64,000 nucleotides of DNA from Pseudoxanthomonas sacheonensis (GCF_010093305.1 NZ_PDWS01000021.1:21625-85624), one strand, 5' to 3'. Counted from the first letter of the stretch, positions 26,158 to 35,388 are shown. Numbers and translations: made by a program. Notes: generated by a model from the letters alone, not told the origin.

Positions 26158-26988
26158 TTACATCGCAACGCGTCGCGCCTGCATGAACTTGGCGCTCCAG
26201 TAGCCGGTGAGCAGGCTGTCCACGCGCACGTCCTTGCCGGTGCTGGGCGAGTGCAGGAAGCGGCCTTCGCCGACGTAGATGCCCACATGGTTGACCCGGC
26301 CCCTGCGGCCGAAGAACACCAGGTCGCCCTGCTTCAGTTCGTCGCGGTTCTTGATCAGTTCGGCGTCGGTCTTGCTGGCCATGTCGCGCGATACGCGCGG
26401 CAGATCGATGCCCAGCGCGGTGCGGAAGACGTAGCCGACCAGACCACTGCAGTCGAAACCGCTGTCGGGCGAAGTGCCGCCCCAGCGGTACGGCGTGCCC
26501 AGCAGGGTCAGCGCGCGCTTGAGTACCGTCTGCACCTTGCCGCCGTCGTCCTGCGGCGCCAGTACGCCGGTCCGGCTCAGGTCGTAGTTGGCCAGCAGGC
26601 GGCTCAGGTCGCTGGCGAACATCGCCGAACGGTCCAGCATCGGCATGGTGTCGCTGGCGGCCAACCGCGGCAGCAGGGCGGTCAGGGTGGCGGTGGCGGC
26701 TTGCGTGGCCTTGTCGCGGACGACGCTGGAGGCGGTCTTTTCGGCAACGGCCGGCAACGTCTTGGCCGGGGCGTCGGCCACAACGGCATCGGCACTGGGT
26801 GCGACCAGGGCGTTGGCGGGGGCATTTTCCAGCGGGGCGGCCGCAGGCGCGGTCTGGGCCTGGGCCGAAAAAGCCGCCATGCAAAGAGCGGCAGAACAAA
26901 GAGCGGCAGAACAGAAGAGGGTAAAGGTCACGCCCCGGAGGGGACGGCGGGCGGCGGGCAGGCCTTTTGGCAGGTCGTCGGTCGTCAC
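26158..26988 (-). CDS. NlpC/P60 (C40) peptidoglycan endopeptidase, secreted
   Basis: A 276-residue cell-wall hydrolase predicted to cut within stem peptides. Signal sequence about 18-44, an alanine-rich linker, then a C-terminal C40 domain (155-276) with the catalytic cysteine in SGFDCSGLVGYVF (C180), histidine in NHVGIYVGEGRF (H234) and a third polar residue near H246. GTG start. The signal peptide contains a tandem 15-base duplication giving CSAALCSAAL (bases 26883-26912). Paralogous to the next gene (27097-27678) in the same direction, 108 bases upstream. Confidence 0.9.
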   Translation of the reverse strand: MTTDDLPKGLPAARRPLRGVTFTLFCSAALCSAALCMAAFSAQAQTAPAAAPLENAPANALVAPSADAVVADAPAKTLPAVAEKTASSVVRDKATQAATATLTALLPRLAASDTMPMLDRSAMFASDLSRLLANYDLSRTGVLAPQDDGGKVQTVLKRALTLLGTPYRWGGTSPDSGFDCSGLVGYVFRTALGIDLPRVSRDMASKTDAELIKNRDELKQGDLVFFGRRGRVNHVGIYVGEGRFLHSPSTGKDVRVDSLLTGYWSAKFMQARRVAM

Positions 26989-27096
26989 GCGGAATTCTGT
27001 GTAGCGAATTAGGCAACGATCATGCCGTCATCAGTCCTTCACGTGGTTCAAATTTCGTTATAAAACCGTGAATGTAACGCGACTTATGTCACATTT

Positions 27097-27678
27097 TCAG
27101 TTCAGTACGCGTTTGGCGCCGGAATAATGATCGCGCCAGTAAGGGCCGTCCAACCGGTCCAGCCGCACTGTCCCGCCGGTGCTGGGGGCATGCACGAAGC
27201 GCCCTTCGCCGACGTAAATGCCCACATGGCTCACGTTGCCTTTGCTGCCGAAGAACACCAGATCGGCGGCGGCCAGCTTTTCCGGGGCGATCCGCGGCCC
27301 CTGAATGCCGGCAAGCTCGCGCGAGGTACGCGGCAGGCGCAGGTCCAGCATGTCGCGATAGACGTAGGCGACCAGGCCGCTGCAATCGAAACCCGATTCG
27401 GGGGTATTGCCCCCATAGGTATAAGGCGTGCCCACCAGGCCGATGGCCCGCATCAATACCGCATTGGCGGCCTCGGGATCGGTGGGCCTGACCTGCGGCC
27501 AGTGCCGCTGGCTTGCGCCGGTGGGCGCGGTGGGGCGCACCTGCTCCTTGCCGCACGCGGCCAGCAGCAGGGCAAGCACAAGCAAGGCCGCACCACGGAA
27601 AGCGACGCCGCGACCTGCCGCGCTACGGGCGGCAACTGGCGTGGGACCCGGCAAGCCGGGATAATGCGCGGCCTTCAT
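27097..27678 (-). CDS. NlpC/P60 (C40) peptidoglycan endopeptidase, lipoprotein
   Basis: A 193-residue lipoprotein of the Spr/NlpC type. Signal and lipobox LLAAC (C42), then the C40 domain (70-193) with catalytic cysteine C99 in SGFDCSGLVAYVY, histidine H151 in SHVGIYVGEGRF and H163. The N-terminal stretch before the hydrophobic segment is unusually long (about 28 residues); the true start may be a later one, for example near residue 24, though no clearly better codon with a ribosome site was found. Divergent from slyD with 95 bases between starts. Confidence 0.9.
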   Translation of the reverse strand: MKAAHYPGLPGPTPVAARSAAGRGVAFRGAALLVLALLLAACGKEQVRPTAPTGASQRHWPQVRPTDPEAANAVLMRAIGLVGTPYTYGGNTPESGFDCSGLVAYVYRDMLDLRLPRTSRELAGIQGPRIAPEKLAAADLVFFGSKGNVSHVGIYVGEGRFVHAPSTGGTVRLDRLDGPYWRDHYSGAKRVLN

Positions 27679-27773
27679 TGCGGGCAATATTGACCGCAAT
27701 CCCCTGCGGCCCACAAGCCGCCCCCGTCTGCGATCGCCCAGCCAAGCGCGGTGCAGCCCAGCCAGAGTCGAAC

Positions 27774-28253
27774 ATGAAAATCGCAAAAGACAGCGTGGTC
27801 CGTTTCCACTACACCGTGTCCGAGGTGGGCCAGGAATCGCTGGAAAGTTCCAAAGACCGCGAACCGCTGGCCATCCTGTACGGCCACGGCAACATCATCC
27901 CGGGCCTGGAAACGGCCATGCTGGACCGCGAAGCCGGCGCCAGCTTCGGCGTCGACGTGGCCGCGGCCGATGCCTACGGCGAAAAGCGCGACGGCCTGAG
28001 CCAGCGCGTGCCCAAGAAGCATTTCGGCGCGCAGAAGCTCGAGCCCGGCATGCAGGTAGTGCTGCAGACCAACTTCGGCCCGCGCGCGGTGACCATCCAA
28101 AAGGTCGGCATGAGCGTGGTCGACGTCGACTTGAACCACCCGATGGCCGGCAAGGATCTGCATTTCGACGTGGAAATCGTGGAAGTGCGCGAAGCCACCG
28201 CAGAAGAACTGGAACACGGCCACGTGCACGGCGACGGCGGCCACCATCACTGA
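27774..28253 (+). CDS. slyD: FKBP-type peptidyl-prolyl isomerase SlyD
   Basis: A 159-residue cytoplasmic chaperone and prolyl isomerase. The FKBP domain (1-70 and 130-150) includes SVVRFHYTVSE, LAILYGHGNIIPGLETAMLDREAG; the insert-in-flap domain runs about 72-125. The C-terminus HGHVHGDGGHHH is a histidine cluster like the nickel/zinc-binding tail of E. coli SlyD, though shorter and without cysteines, consistent with metal delivery. It stands alone and is followed by a terminator-like hairpin. Confidence 0.92.
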   Translation: MKIAKDSVVRFHYTVSEVGQESLESSKDREPLAILYGHGNIIPGLETAMLDREAGASFGVDVAAADAYGEKRDGLSQRVPKKHFGAQKLEPGMQVVLQTNFGPRAVTIQKVGMSVVDVDLNHPMAGKDLHFDVEIVEVREATAEELEHGHVHGDGGHHH

Positions 28254-28287
28254 TCCCGGCTGCTGATCCCGGCCACGGATCGGTACG

Positions 28288-28315
28288 GACGGCTCGCCCA
28301 GGCGGGCCGTCTTCG
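28288..28315 (+). terminator. Terminator-like hairpin after slyD
   Basis: Ten-pair stem GACGGCTCGC / GCGGGCCGTC (28288-28297, 28302-28311) with a CCAG loop and one G-T pair, followed only by CTTCG, so the T-tract is poor. Most likely the slyD terminator. The rest of the 158-base gap to the next gene shows nothing else. Confidence 0.5.
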
Positions 28316-28411
28316 TATCCGGCATTCGGCGGCAAGACTTCCGCTCCCGACGTTCTGTCCAGCATGAGGCGCGCTGCGCATCCAGATCCGTTGCTGCCAT
28401 AGACTAGGGCG

Positions 28412-29662
28412 ATGAATGCACAACAAGATGACGTACTGATCATCGGCGGCGGCGTGATCGGCCTGGCCACGGCGCTGGCGTTGATCGAAGCCGGCCGGGG
28501 CGTGCGCGTGCTCGAAGCGGCCGCTGCCGGCAGCGGCGCCTCGCACGGCAACTGCGGCACCATCACGCCGAGCCATGCGCCACCGCTGGCCGCTCCCGGC
28601 ATGGTCGCGCAGGGGCTGCGCTGGATGTCGACCCCCGATGCGCCGCTTTATCTGAAACCGCGGCTCGATCCGGCCCTGTGGCGCTGGCTCGCGCATTTCG
28701 CCGCCCGCTGCAACCCCAGGGACTGGCGGCAGAGCACCAAATCGCGCTCGGCGATCCTCAACGACTCGCGCACCCGTTTGAGCGAGTGGGTCGCACGTTA
28801 CGGGCTGCAGTGCGAATTCGCGGAGGAGGGACTCGATTACGTGTTCCGGGAACGCGCCCGGTTCGACCACTACGCGGAAGAATGCGAAGCGCTGCGCGAG
28901 TTCGGAATCGTCAGCGAGATATTCGACGGTGCCGACTATCTGCGCCAGGAACCCGCGTTGAAACCCGGCGTGGCCGGCGCGGTGCGGTTCCCCGACGACG
29001 CGCGCCTGCGCCCGGACCGCTACGTGGCCGAGCTGGCGAGGGCGGTGCGGGAACGCGGCGGCGTAATCGAGGAAAACTGCCGGGTCCAATCGCTGCAGGA
29101 TTCGGCCAATGGCGTAACCGTGGAAACGAGCCTGGGCACGCGCAGCGGCGGCGAGGCGGTCATCGCGCTCGGCGCCTGGTCGCCGGCGTTGGCGCGCACA
29201 TTGGGAATCAAACTGCCGATCCAGCCCGGCAAGGGCTATTCGATCACCTATTCGCGTCCCTCCCTGGTACCCCGGCGCGCCATGGTGCTGAAGGACCGCC
29301 AGGTATGCGTGACGGTATGGGACAGCGGTTTCCGCCTGGGCAGCACCATGGAGTTTTCCGGTTACGACGAGAGTTTGAACGCCACCCGCTTGAATGCACT
29401 GGAACGCGGCGCCGCCGAATATCTGCACGAACCCGTAGGCGCCACCGTGCAGGAGCGCTGGTACGGCTGGCGGCCGATGACCTGGGACGATCTGCCGATA
29501 CTCGGGCGGGCGCCGCGCCATCGCCACCTGTGGCTGGCCGCCGGGCACGGCATGCTCGGCGTCAGCATGAGCGCCGCCAGCGGACAATTGATGGCCGACC
29601 TGATCGCCGGACGCAGCACTGCGATCGATCCGGCGCCTTATCGCCTGGAGCGTTTCCTGTGA
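28412..29662 (+). CDS. FAD-dependent amino-acid/amine oxidoreductase (DadA-like)
   Basis: A 416-residue flavoprotein of the D-amino-acid oxidase superfamily, closest in layout to D-amino-acid dehydrogenase DadA. The FAD dinucleotide fold is at the N-terminus (VLIIGGGVIGLATALALIEAG, G-x-G-x-x-G near residue 12-17), and the C-terminal FAD closure is HLWLAAGHGMLGVSMSAASGQLMADLI. It would oxidatively deaminate an amino acid or secondary amine and pass electrons to the respiratory chain. Which substrate is unknown. Its stop overlaps the GTG of the next gene, a disulfide reductase. Confidence 0.87.
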   Translation: MNAQQDDVLIIGGGVIGLATALALIEAGRGVRVLEAAAAGSGASHGNCGTITPSHAPPLAAPGMVAQGLRWMSTPDAPLYLKPRLDPALWRWLAHFAARCNPRDWRQSTKSRSAILNDSRTRLSEWVARYGLQCEFAEEGLDYVFRERARFDHYAEECEALREFGIVSEIFDGADYLRQEPALKPGVAGAVRFPDDARLRPDRYVAELARAVRERGGVIEENCRVQSLQDSANGVTVETSLGTRSGGEAVIALGAWSPALARTLGIKLPIQPGKGYSITYSRPSLVPRRAMVLKDRQVCVTVWDSGFRLGSTMEFSGYDESLNATRLNALERGAAEYLHEPVGATVQERWYGWRPMTWDDLPILGRAPRHRHLWLAAGHGMLGVSMSAASGQLMADLIAGRSTAIDPAPYRLERFL

Positions 29663-31026
29663 GCGCCGACAAAGCGGCTTACGACTACGACCTGGTGGTG
29701 ATCGGCGGCGGCTCCGGCGGCCTGGCCGGCGCCTTCCGCGCGGCGTCGCATGGTGCGCGCGTGGCGCTGCTGGAACCTGGCGAGTTCGGCGGAACCTGCG
29801 TCAATGTGGGGTGCGTACCGAAGAAGGCGATGTGGCTGGCGGCCGAACTGGCGCAGCGCATCGATATGGCTTCGCGGCTGGGTTTCGGCCTGCCGCCGCC
29901 CAAGCTGGACTGGCGCGAATTCATCGTCCATCGCCAGCGTTACATCGCCGGCATCCACGACAGCTACCGCAAGCGATTGGACGCCGCGGGCATCGTGCAT
30001 CTGCCGTGCTACGGACATTTCATCGACGCTCACACGGTGGAAACCCACCAGGGATTGCGCATCACCGCCGCGCATGCGCTGATCGCCACCGGCGGCAAAC
30101 CGCAGCGACCGGATATGCCTGGCGCGGAACTGGGCCTGGTCTCCGACGACTTCTTCAATCTTTGCGAGGCGCCCGCGCGCGTAGCGATAGTGGGCGGCGG
30201 TTATATCGCGGTCGAACTGGGCGGTGTGCTGCAGGCGTTGGGCAGCAAGGTGGAATTGTTCGTGCGCGGGCCGCGCCTGCTCGATTCCTTCGACCACGAG
30301 CTGACCGACGAACTGGCGGAGAACCTCAGGCAACACGGCGTCCATTGCCATTTCGCGCATCCATTGGCCTCGTTGCAACAGATGGGCGAACAGCGGGTGC
30401 TGCATGCCCGCAACGGACAGGCAAGCGAGCCTTTCGACAGCGTGATCTTCGCCACCGGCCGTACGCCCAACAGCCGGCAGCTCCGGTTGGAGAATATCGG
30501 CGTGACCGTCGATGGCGAAGGTTTCGTAGTGGTCGACGAATTCCAGGACACCAGCGTCGCCAATGTGCATGCGGTAGGCGATGTTTCCAGCCGGCTCGCG
30601 CTTACGCCGGTCGCCATCGCCGCAGCTCGCCGTCTGATGGACCGTCTGTTCGGAGGCAAACCCGAAGCGAGGCTGGATTACGACGACATCGCCACCGTGG
30701 TCTTCGCGCATCCTCCGCTGGGCATGGTCGGCCTGACCGAAGCCGAAGCGCGCGAACGCCACGGCGATGCGAGGGTGAAGACCTACAGCGCCCGCTTCCG
30801 CCCGATGCTGCATGCGCTGGCCGATTCGCCGCAGCGCAGCCTGTTCAAGCTGGTATGCGTGGGCGAAGAGGAACGGGTGATCGGCATTCACCTGTTGGGC
30901 GAAGGCGCGGACGAGATGCTGCAGGGGTTCGCGGTGGCCTTGAAGAAAGGCATCGTCAAGCGCGATCTGGACGACACCATGGCGATCCATCCGACTTCGG
31001 CTGAGGAAGTGGTGTTGATGCGGTGA
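29659..31026 (+). CDS. gor: Glutathione-disulfide-reductase-like flavoprotein
   Basis: A 455-residue class I pyridine-nucleotide disulfide oxidoreductase. Redox pair C47/C52 in GGTCVNVGCVPKK, NAD(P)H site VGGGYIAVELGGVLQALG with an arginine after the second strand (VELFVRGPRLL) as in NADPH-using glutathione reductases, FAD closure VHAVGDVS, and the C-terminal proton relay HPTSAEE (H444, E449). The VNVGCVPKK and SFD wording match glutathione reductase better than lipoamide or mercuric reductase. GTG start overlaps the upstream oxidoreductase stop, so they form an operon. Confidence 0.85.
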   Translation: MSADKAAYDYDLVVIGGGSGGLAGAFRAASHGARVALLEPGEFGGTCVNVGCVPKKAMWLAAELAQRIDMASRLGFGLPPPKLDWREFIVHRQRYIAGIHDSYRKRLDAAGIVHLPCYGHFIDAHTVETHQGLRITAAHALIATGGKPQRPDMPGAELGLVSDDFFNLCEAPARVAIVGGGYIAVELGGVLQALGSKVELFVRGPRLLDSFDHELTDELAENLRQHGVHCHFAHPLASLQQMGEQRVLHARNGQASEPFDSVIFATGRTPNSRQLRLENIGVTVDGEGFVVVDEFQDTSVANVHAVGDVSSRLALTPVAIAAARRLMDRLFGGKPEARLDYDDIATVVFAHPPLGMVGLTEAEARERHGDARVKTYSARFRPMLHALADSPQRSLFKLVCVGEEERVIGIHLLGEGADEMLQGFAVALKKGIVKRDLDDTMAIHPTSAEEVVLMR

Positions 31027-31076
31027 GACGGCCTGATTGTGGCGTCATCGCAACTTGACTGTCATTCGAATTCGAC

Positions 31077-31159
31077 TGTCATCCCGAACGCAGTGAGGGA
31101 TCTGCTGTATGGCGCGAGTCGAAACTTGAAGCAGATCCCTCACTGCGTTCGGGATGACA
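31077..31159. repeat. Inverted repeat doublet, TGTCATCCCGAACG type
   Basis: Perfect 29-base arms 31077-31105 and 31131-31159. Same family as the copy at 3189-3262 but with CGCAGTGAGGGATCTG where that one has CGTAGCGAGGGATCTG; in both elements the change is mirrored in the opposite arm, so pairing is preserved. Lies between convergent genes. Confidence 0.88.
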
Positions 31160-31178
31160 ATGCTGAGGATGCAGCCCC

Positions 31179-32339
31179 CTACACGCGCCCAGCCATCGCC
31201 GCATCGAACACCTTGCCCGCCGCCGCCGCATCGAACTTCACCGGATTTCCCCCCGCCGAAGGATCCGCTTCGGCCATCGTCGCGATTTCCCCGGCACGGT
31301 CGCCATTCACGCCGAACTCCTCCAGCGTATGCGGCACCCCCAACGAGGCGCGCAGTTCGAGCACGAAATCCAAGAAGCCGGTGAAATCCTGGCGCGGAAG
31401 CCGCAGGTAGGCGGCCAGACGTTCGATGCGTTCCTCGACCGCGCTGCGGTTGAAGGCCAGCACGTAGGGCATGAACACCGCATTGGTCATGCCGTGATGG
31501 GTGTCGTACAGTGCGCCGACCGGATGCGACAGCGCATGCATGCCGCCGAGTCCCTTCTGGAATGCGGTGGCTCCCATCGCCGCGGCGGCCATCATGTCGC
31601 CGCGCGCTTCGATGTCGCCGGCTTGCGCATAGACGCGCGGCAGCGCCTGCTTGACCAGGCGCATGCCTTCGACCGCGATGCCGTCGGCCATTGGGTGATA
31701 GCCGGGCGCGCAATAGGCTTCCAGGCAATGCGACAGCGCATCCATGCCGGTGCCGGCGGTGATCCTGGCGGGCATGCCCACGGTCAGCGCCGGGTCGCAG
31801 ATCACCACGCGCGGCATCATCTTCGGGTGGAAAATAATTTTCTTGGTATGGGTCTTTTCGTCGGTCAGCACGCCCGCGCGGCCGACCTCCGAACCGGTGC
31901 CGGCGGTGGTGGGCACGGCGATGATGGGGGCGATGCCATCGGGGTCTGCGCGGGTCCACCAATCGCCGATGTCCTCATAGTCCCAGACCGGGCGCGACTG
32001 CCCGCTCATGAAAGCGATCAGCTTGCCGGTGTCCAGGCCGCTGCCGCCGCCGAAGGCCACCACGCCGTCGTGGCCGCCATCGCGATATGCCAAAAGGCCG
32101 GCGTTGAGATTGGCTTCCACAGGGTTGGGCTTAAGATCGGCGAACAATTCGGCATCCAGTCCGGCGGCGCGCAACGACGCCAACGCGTCGGTGGTGATCG
32201 GCGCGTTGGCCAGGCCGGCATCGGTCACCAGCAAGGGTTTGCGGATGCCGTTGGCCAGGCAGGCTTCGGCCAGTTCGCCGATTCGTCCCGCACCGAAGCG
32301 GATCGAGGTGGGGTAGTTCCAGTTGGCGCGGACAGTCAT
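31179..32339 (-). CDS. Iron-containing alcohol dehydrogenase
   Basis: A 386-residue group III NAD(P)-dependent alcohol dehydrogenase. Nucleotide binding GGGSGLDTGK (97-106) and TTAGTGSEV (144-152); predicted iron ligands D200, H204 (DALSHCLEAY), H268 (GGMHALSHPVGALYDT) and H282 (HHG), matching FucO spacing exactly. Last gene of a leftward operon, 10 bases behind an aldehyde dehydrogenase. In that setting it would oxidise the alcohol end of a gamma-glutamylated amino alcohol to the aldehyde (inference). Confidence 0.9.
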   Translation of the reverse strand: MTVRANWNYPTSIRFGAGRIGELAEACLANGIRKPLLVTDAGLANAPITTDALASLRAAGLDAELFADLKPNPVEANLNAGLLAYRDGGHDGVVAFGGGSGLDTGKLIAFMSGQSRPVWDYEDIGDWWTRADPDGIAPIIAVPTTAGTGSEVGRAGVLTDEKTHTKKIIFHPKMMPRVVICDPALTVGMPARITAGTGMDALSHCLEAYCAPGYHPMADGIAVEGMRLVKQALPRVYAQAGDIEARGDMMAAAAMGATAFQKGLGGMHALSHPVGALYDTHHGMTNAVFMPYVLAFNRSAVEERIERLAAYLRLPRQDFTGFLDFVLELRASLGVPHTLEEFGVNGDRAGEIATMAEADPSAGGNPVKFDAAAAGKVFDAAMAGRV

Positions 32340-32349
32340 GGGTGGCTTC

Positions 32350-33747
32350 TCAGTTCGTTATCGCGTGGCGCAGATGGAAGGATTTGGGGCGGGTAAGGGT
32401 TTCATAACCCACGCGCGACAAAGTGGCGCCGCGCCCTGTGTGTTTGACGCCGGTCCAGGCCAGCGACGGGTCCAGGTAGTCGCAACGGTTCATGTACACG
32501 GTGCCGGTGGCGATGTCGTCGCCGATGCGTTCGGCGGCCTCCAGGTCGCGCGTCCACACCGAAGCGGTCAGGCCGTAGGGACTGTCGTTCATCAGCTGCA
32601 ACGCTTGCGCGTCGCCGTCCACCGGCATGATGCCGACCACGGGGCCGAAGCTTTCTTCGCGCATCACCGACATCGAGTGATCGACGTCTATCAGCACCTG
32701 CGGTGCGAGGTAGGGCGTTCCGATGGCGTCGGCGCCGAAAGTGGAGGCGTCGATCAGCGCACGCGCACCGCCGGCGATGGCATCGGCGATCTGTCCGCGC
32801 ACGAAGTCGGCGCTGGCGGCCTTGACCAGCGGACCGAGCGTAGTCGCTTCGTCCAGCGGATTGCCAAGCACGTAGGCGCGGGTCAGTTCGGTGAAACGCT
32901 CCACGAATTCCGGATATATGCCGCGATCGACATAGATGCGTTCGATGCCGCAGCAACTCTGTCCGGAGTTGAAGAAGCTGCCGTCGACCAGGTTCTCCAC
33001 CGTAAAGTCCAGGTCCGCATCGTGGCGCACATAGGCCGGATCCTTGCCGCCCAGCTCCAGGCCCAGCCCGAGAAAGTGGCCGCTGGCAGCGCGCTCCATC
33101 GCGCGTCCGCCTTCCACCGAACCGGTGAAGTTGACCTGCTGCACGCGGCCCGAGGCGATCACGCGCGCGGATTGTTCGTGGTCCAGCAGCAGGTTGCGGA
33201 ACAAGCCTGCGGGCAGGCCGGCCTGCTGGAACGCGCGCTCGAAGCGCTCGCCCACCAGCAAGGTCTGGGTGGCGTGCTTCAGGATCACCGCGTTGCCGGC
33301 CATCAAGGCCGGGACGATGGAATTCACCGCAGTGAGGTAGGGATAATTCCACGGCGCGATCACGAACACGGTGCCCAGCGGCTCGCGGCGCACGAAGCGG
33401 CGGAAGCCAGCTTTCTGGCCGGGATCGATGTCGGCCAGCGCATCGGCTGCGATTGCGATCATGTGGCGCGCGCGCTCTTCCACACCGCGCAGTTCGCCGG
33501 CGCCGTAACGCACCGGGCGGCCCATCTGCCAGGCGATTTCCGGCGCGATTTCCTCGCGCATGGCCAACAAAGCTTCGAGTGCGGCCGTGCAATAGCGGGC
33601 GCGTGCTTCCAGCGGGGTTCTCTTCCAGGCGCGCTGGGCCTGTGCCGCGGCTTCAAGCGCCGAGCCCACAGTCTCGTCGCTGGCGTAGTGGCGTTCGGCG
33701 TAGACGCGTCCGTCGACGGGGGAGATCAGTTTTACTTCGTTGCTCAT
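32350..33747 (-). CDS. NAD(P)-dependent aldehyde dehydrogenase
   Basis: A 465-residue member of the aldehyde dehydrogenase superfamily. Catalytic residues: N in PWNYPYL (134), general base E231 in LGLELGGKDPAYV, nucleophile C265 in NSGQSCCGIE, and EESFGPV near the C-terminus. Succinate-semialdehyde and gamma-glutamyl-aminoaldehyde dehydrogenases belong to this group. Located between a glutamine-synthetase-like gene and an iron alcohol dehydrogenase gene, it probably oxidises the aldehyde formed by the latter. The 207-base gap upstream holds an inverted repeat. Confidence 0.9.
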   Translation of the reverse strand: MSNEVKLISPVDGRVYAERHYASDETVGSALEAAAQAQRAWKRTPLEARARYCTAALEALLAMREEIAPEIAWQMGRPVRYGAGELRGVEERARHMIAIAADALADIDPGQKAGFRRFVRREPLGTVFVIAPWNYPYLTAVNSIVPALMAGNAVILKHATQTLLVGERFERAFQQAGLPAGLFRNLLLDHEQSARVIASGRVQQVNFTGSVEGGRAMERAASGHFLGLGLELGGKDPAYVRHDADLDFTVENLVDGSFFNSGQSCCGIERIYVDRGIYPEFVERFTELTRAYVLGNPLDEATTLGPLVKAASADFVRGQIADAIAGGARALIDASTFGADAIGTPYLAPQVLIDVDHSMSVMREESFGPVVGIMPVDGDAQALQLMNDSPYGLTASVWTRDLEAAERIGDDIATGTVYMNRCDYLDPSLAWTGVKHTGRGATLSRVGYETLTRPKSFHLRHAITN

Positions 33748-33796
33748 TCGTTTCTCGAAATGGTGGGGATCGTTGTCATGCAGGCCTATCGTCAGT

Positions 33797-33929
33797 CGTC
33801 ATCCCAGCGAAAGCTGGGATCCATTTTGATTTTTGCTTTTCAGTTTCTACCTCTTGGAATAGTTTTCCCGCGAAGATCAAGATGGATCCCAGCTTGACCA
33901 GCTTTGCTGTTGAAAGCCGCTTGGATGAC
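33797..33929. repeat. Inverted repeat, GTCATCCCAGCGAAAGCTGG type
   Basis: Left part 33797-33830 and right part about 33876-33929 carry TCATCCCAGCGAAAGCTGGG followed by ATCCATTTTGAT, and the approximate mirror. The right arm is decayed. It interrupts the operon between the ligase and aldehyde dehydrogenase genes and could reduce read-through. Confidence 0.75.
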
Positions 33930-33954
33930 GACGGTTTGAGGTGACATTGAACTT

Positions 33955-35322
33955 TCAGTACCTCTCAAACCCCCGCCGCAATTCCCAATCGGTCACCCGG
34001 CGATCGCATTCCGATTGCTCCCATTCGGCCGTATGCACGTAATGATCGACCACTTCATCGCCTAGCGCCTTGCGCAGCATCTTCGATCCACGTAACGCAT
34101 CGGTGGCGTCGCGCAGAGTCTTGGATACTTCCGGCAGTTTCTCGCCGCCATAGGCATCGCCGGAGAATGGTTTGCCCAATTTCAGTTTCTCGTCGATGCC
34201 GGCCAACCCGGCCGCGATCAAAGCCGCATAGGCCAGATAGGGGTTGAGGTCGGCGCCTCCGATCCGGCATTCGATACGGATGCCCTTGCCGCCTTCACCG
34301 CACAGGCGGAAACCGGCGGTACGGTTGTCCACGCTCCACACCGCCTTGGTGGGTGCGAAAGTGCCCGCCTGGAATCGTTTGTAGGAATTGATGTACGGCG
34401 CCAGGAACCAGGTGATGTCGCGCGCGTATTTGACTTGCCCCGCCACCCAGGCCCGCATCAGCTCCGACATGCCGTACTCGGCCTTGGGGTCCAGGAATAG
34501 CGGCTTGCCGGTCTTGACGCTCCACAGCGAGTTGTGGATATGGCTGCTGGAGCCGGCCAGGTCGTAACGCCACTTGGCCATGAAGGTGATGGCTTTGCCG
34601 TGCTGCATGGCGATCTCCTTGCAGCCGTTCTTCATGATCGCGTGGCGGTCGGCCATTTCCAGCGCTTCGGCGTAGCGCACGTTGATCTCTTCCTGGCCAG
34701 GACCCCATTCGCCCTTGGTGTTCTCCACCGGAATTCCCGCCGCCTGCATGCCCTTGCGCATCGCGCGCATCACCGGTTCCTCGCGGGTGGTCTGCAGGAT
34801 GTGGTAATCCTCGATGTAATAGCCGGCGGTCTTCGGATTGCGGTAGTCGCGGGCGTGGATGTCCACGTAGCTTTCGTCGAACAGATAGAACTCCAGCTCC
34901 GAAGCGAACATGCCCACGTAGCCGCGCTCGGCCAGCCGCGCGATCTGTTTCTTGAGGATGGCGCGTGGACTGTGCGGCAGGTCGTGGTGCTCATGATCCA
35001 GCACGTCGCATAGAACCAGCGCCGTGCCTTCCAGCCACGGGATGCGGCGCAAGGTTCCCAGGTCGGGCTTGAGCGCGAAATCGCCGTACCCCTTGTCCCA
35101 GCTTGCCGCGGCGTAGCCGGGCACCGGTTCCATGTCGATGTCGTCGGCCAGCAGGTAATTGCAGCCGTGGGTCTCGTCGTGCGCACTGTCGATGAAGAAC
35201 TCGGCCTGGAAACGCTTTCCGATCAGGCGGCCCTGCATGTCGACCATGCAGGCCAGCACGGTATCGATGCTGCCGTCGGCGACGGCACGTTTGAGTTCGG
35301 AGAAGCTAAAGGGTGCGGTCAT
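33955..35322 (-). CDS. Glutamine-synthetase-family gamma-glutamyl ligase (PuuA/GlnA4-like)
   Basis: A 455-residue ATP-dependent ligase of the GS catalytic-domain family, but not a canonical nitrogen-assimilating GlnA. Motifs: metal glutamate in FASELEFYLF, GEWGPGQEEINVRYAE, the ATP/metal block GSSSHIHNSLW, and AGTFAPTKAVWSVDNRTAGFR. The divergent replacement around the ammonium site and the lack of the adenylylation-loop tyrosine motif NLYDLP fit enzymes that join glutamate to primary amines (putrescine, ethanolamine). Preceded by an APC permease gene and followed by two dehydrogenases, so it probably performs the first, activating step of amine catabolism. Confidence 0.88.
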   Translation of the reverse strand: MTAPFSFSELKRAVADGSIDTVLACMVDMQGRLIGKRFQAEFFIDSAHDETHGCNYLLADDIDMEPVPGYAAASWDKGYGDFALKPDLGTLRRIPWLEGTALVLCDVLDHEHHDLPHSPRAILKKQIARLAERGYVGMFASELEFYLFDESYVDIHARDYRNPKTAGYYIEDYHILQTTREEPVMRAMRKGMQAAGIPVENTKGEWGPGQEEINVRYAEALEMADRHAIMKNGCKEIAMQHGKAITFMAKWRYDLAGSSSHIHNSLWSVKTGKPLFLDPKAEYGMSELMRAWVAGQVKYARDITWFLAPYINSYKRFQAGTFAPTKAVWSVDNRTAGFRLCGEGGKGIRIECRIGGADLNPYLAYAALIAAGLAGIDEKLKLGKPFSGDAYGGEKLPEVSKTLRDATDALRGSKMLRKALGDEVVDHYVHTAEWEQSECDRRVTDWELRRGFERY

Positions 35323-35388
35323 TTCGGTTTCCGTGAGTGGGAAGCAGGCGGCGGCGCCTGCGCGCCGCCGCTCTCCGTAATCGATTGC

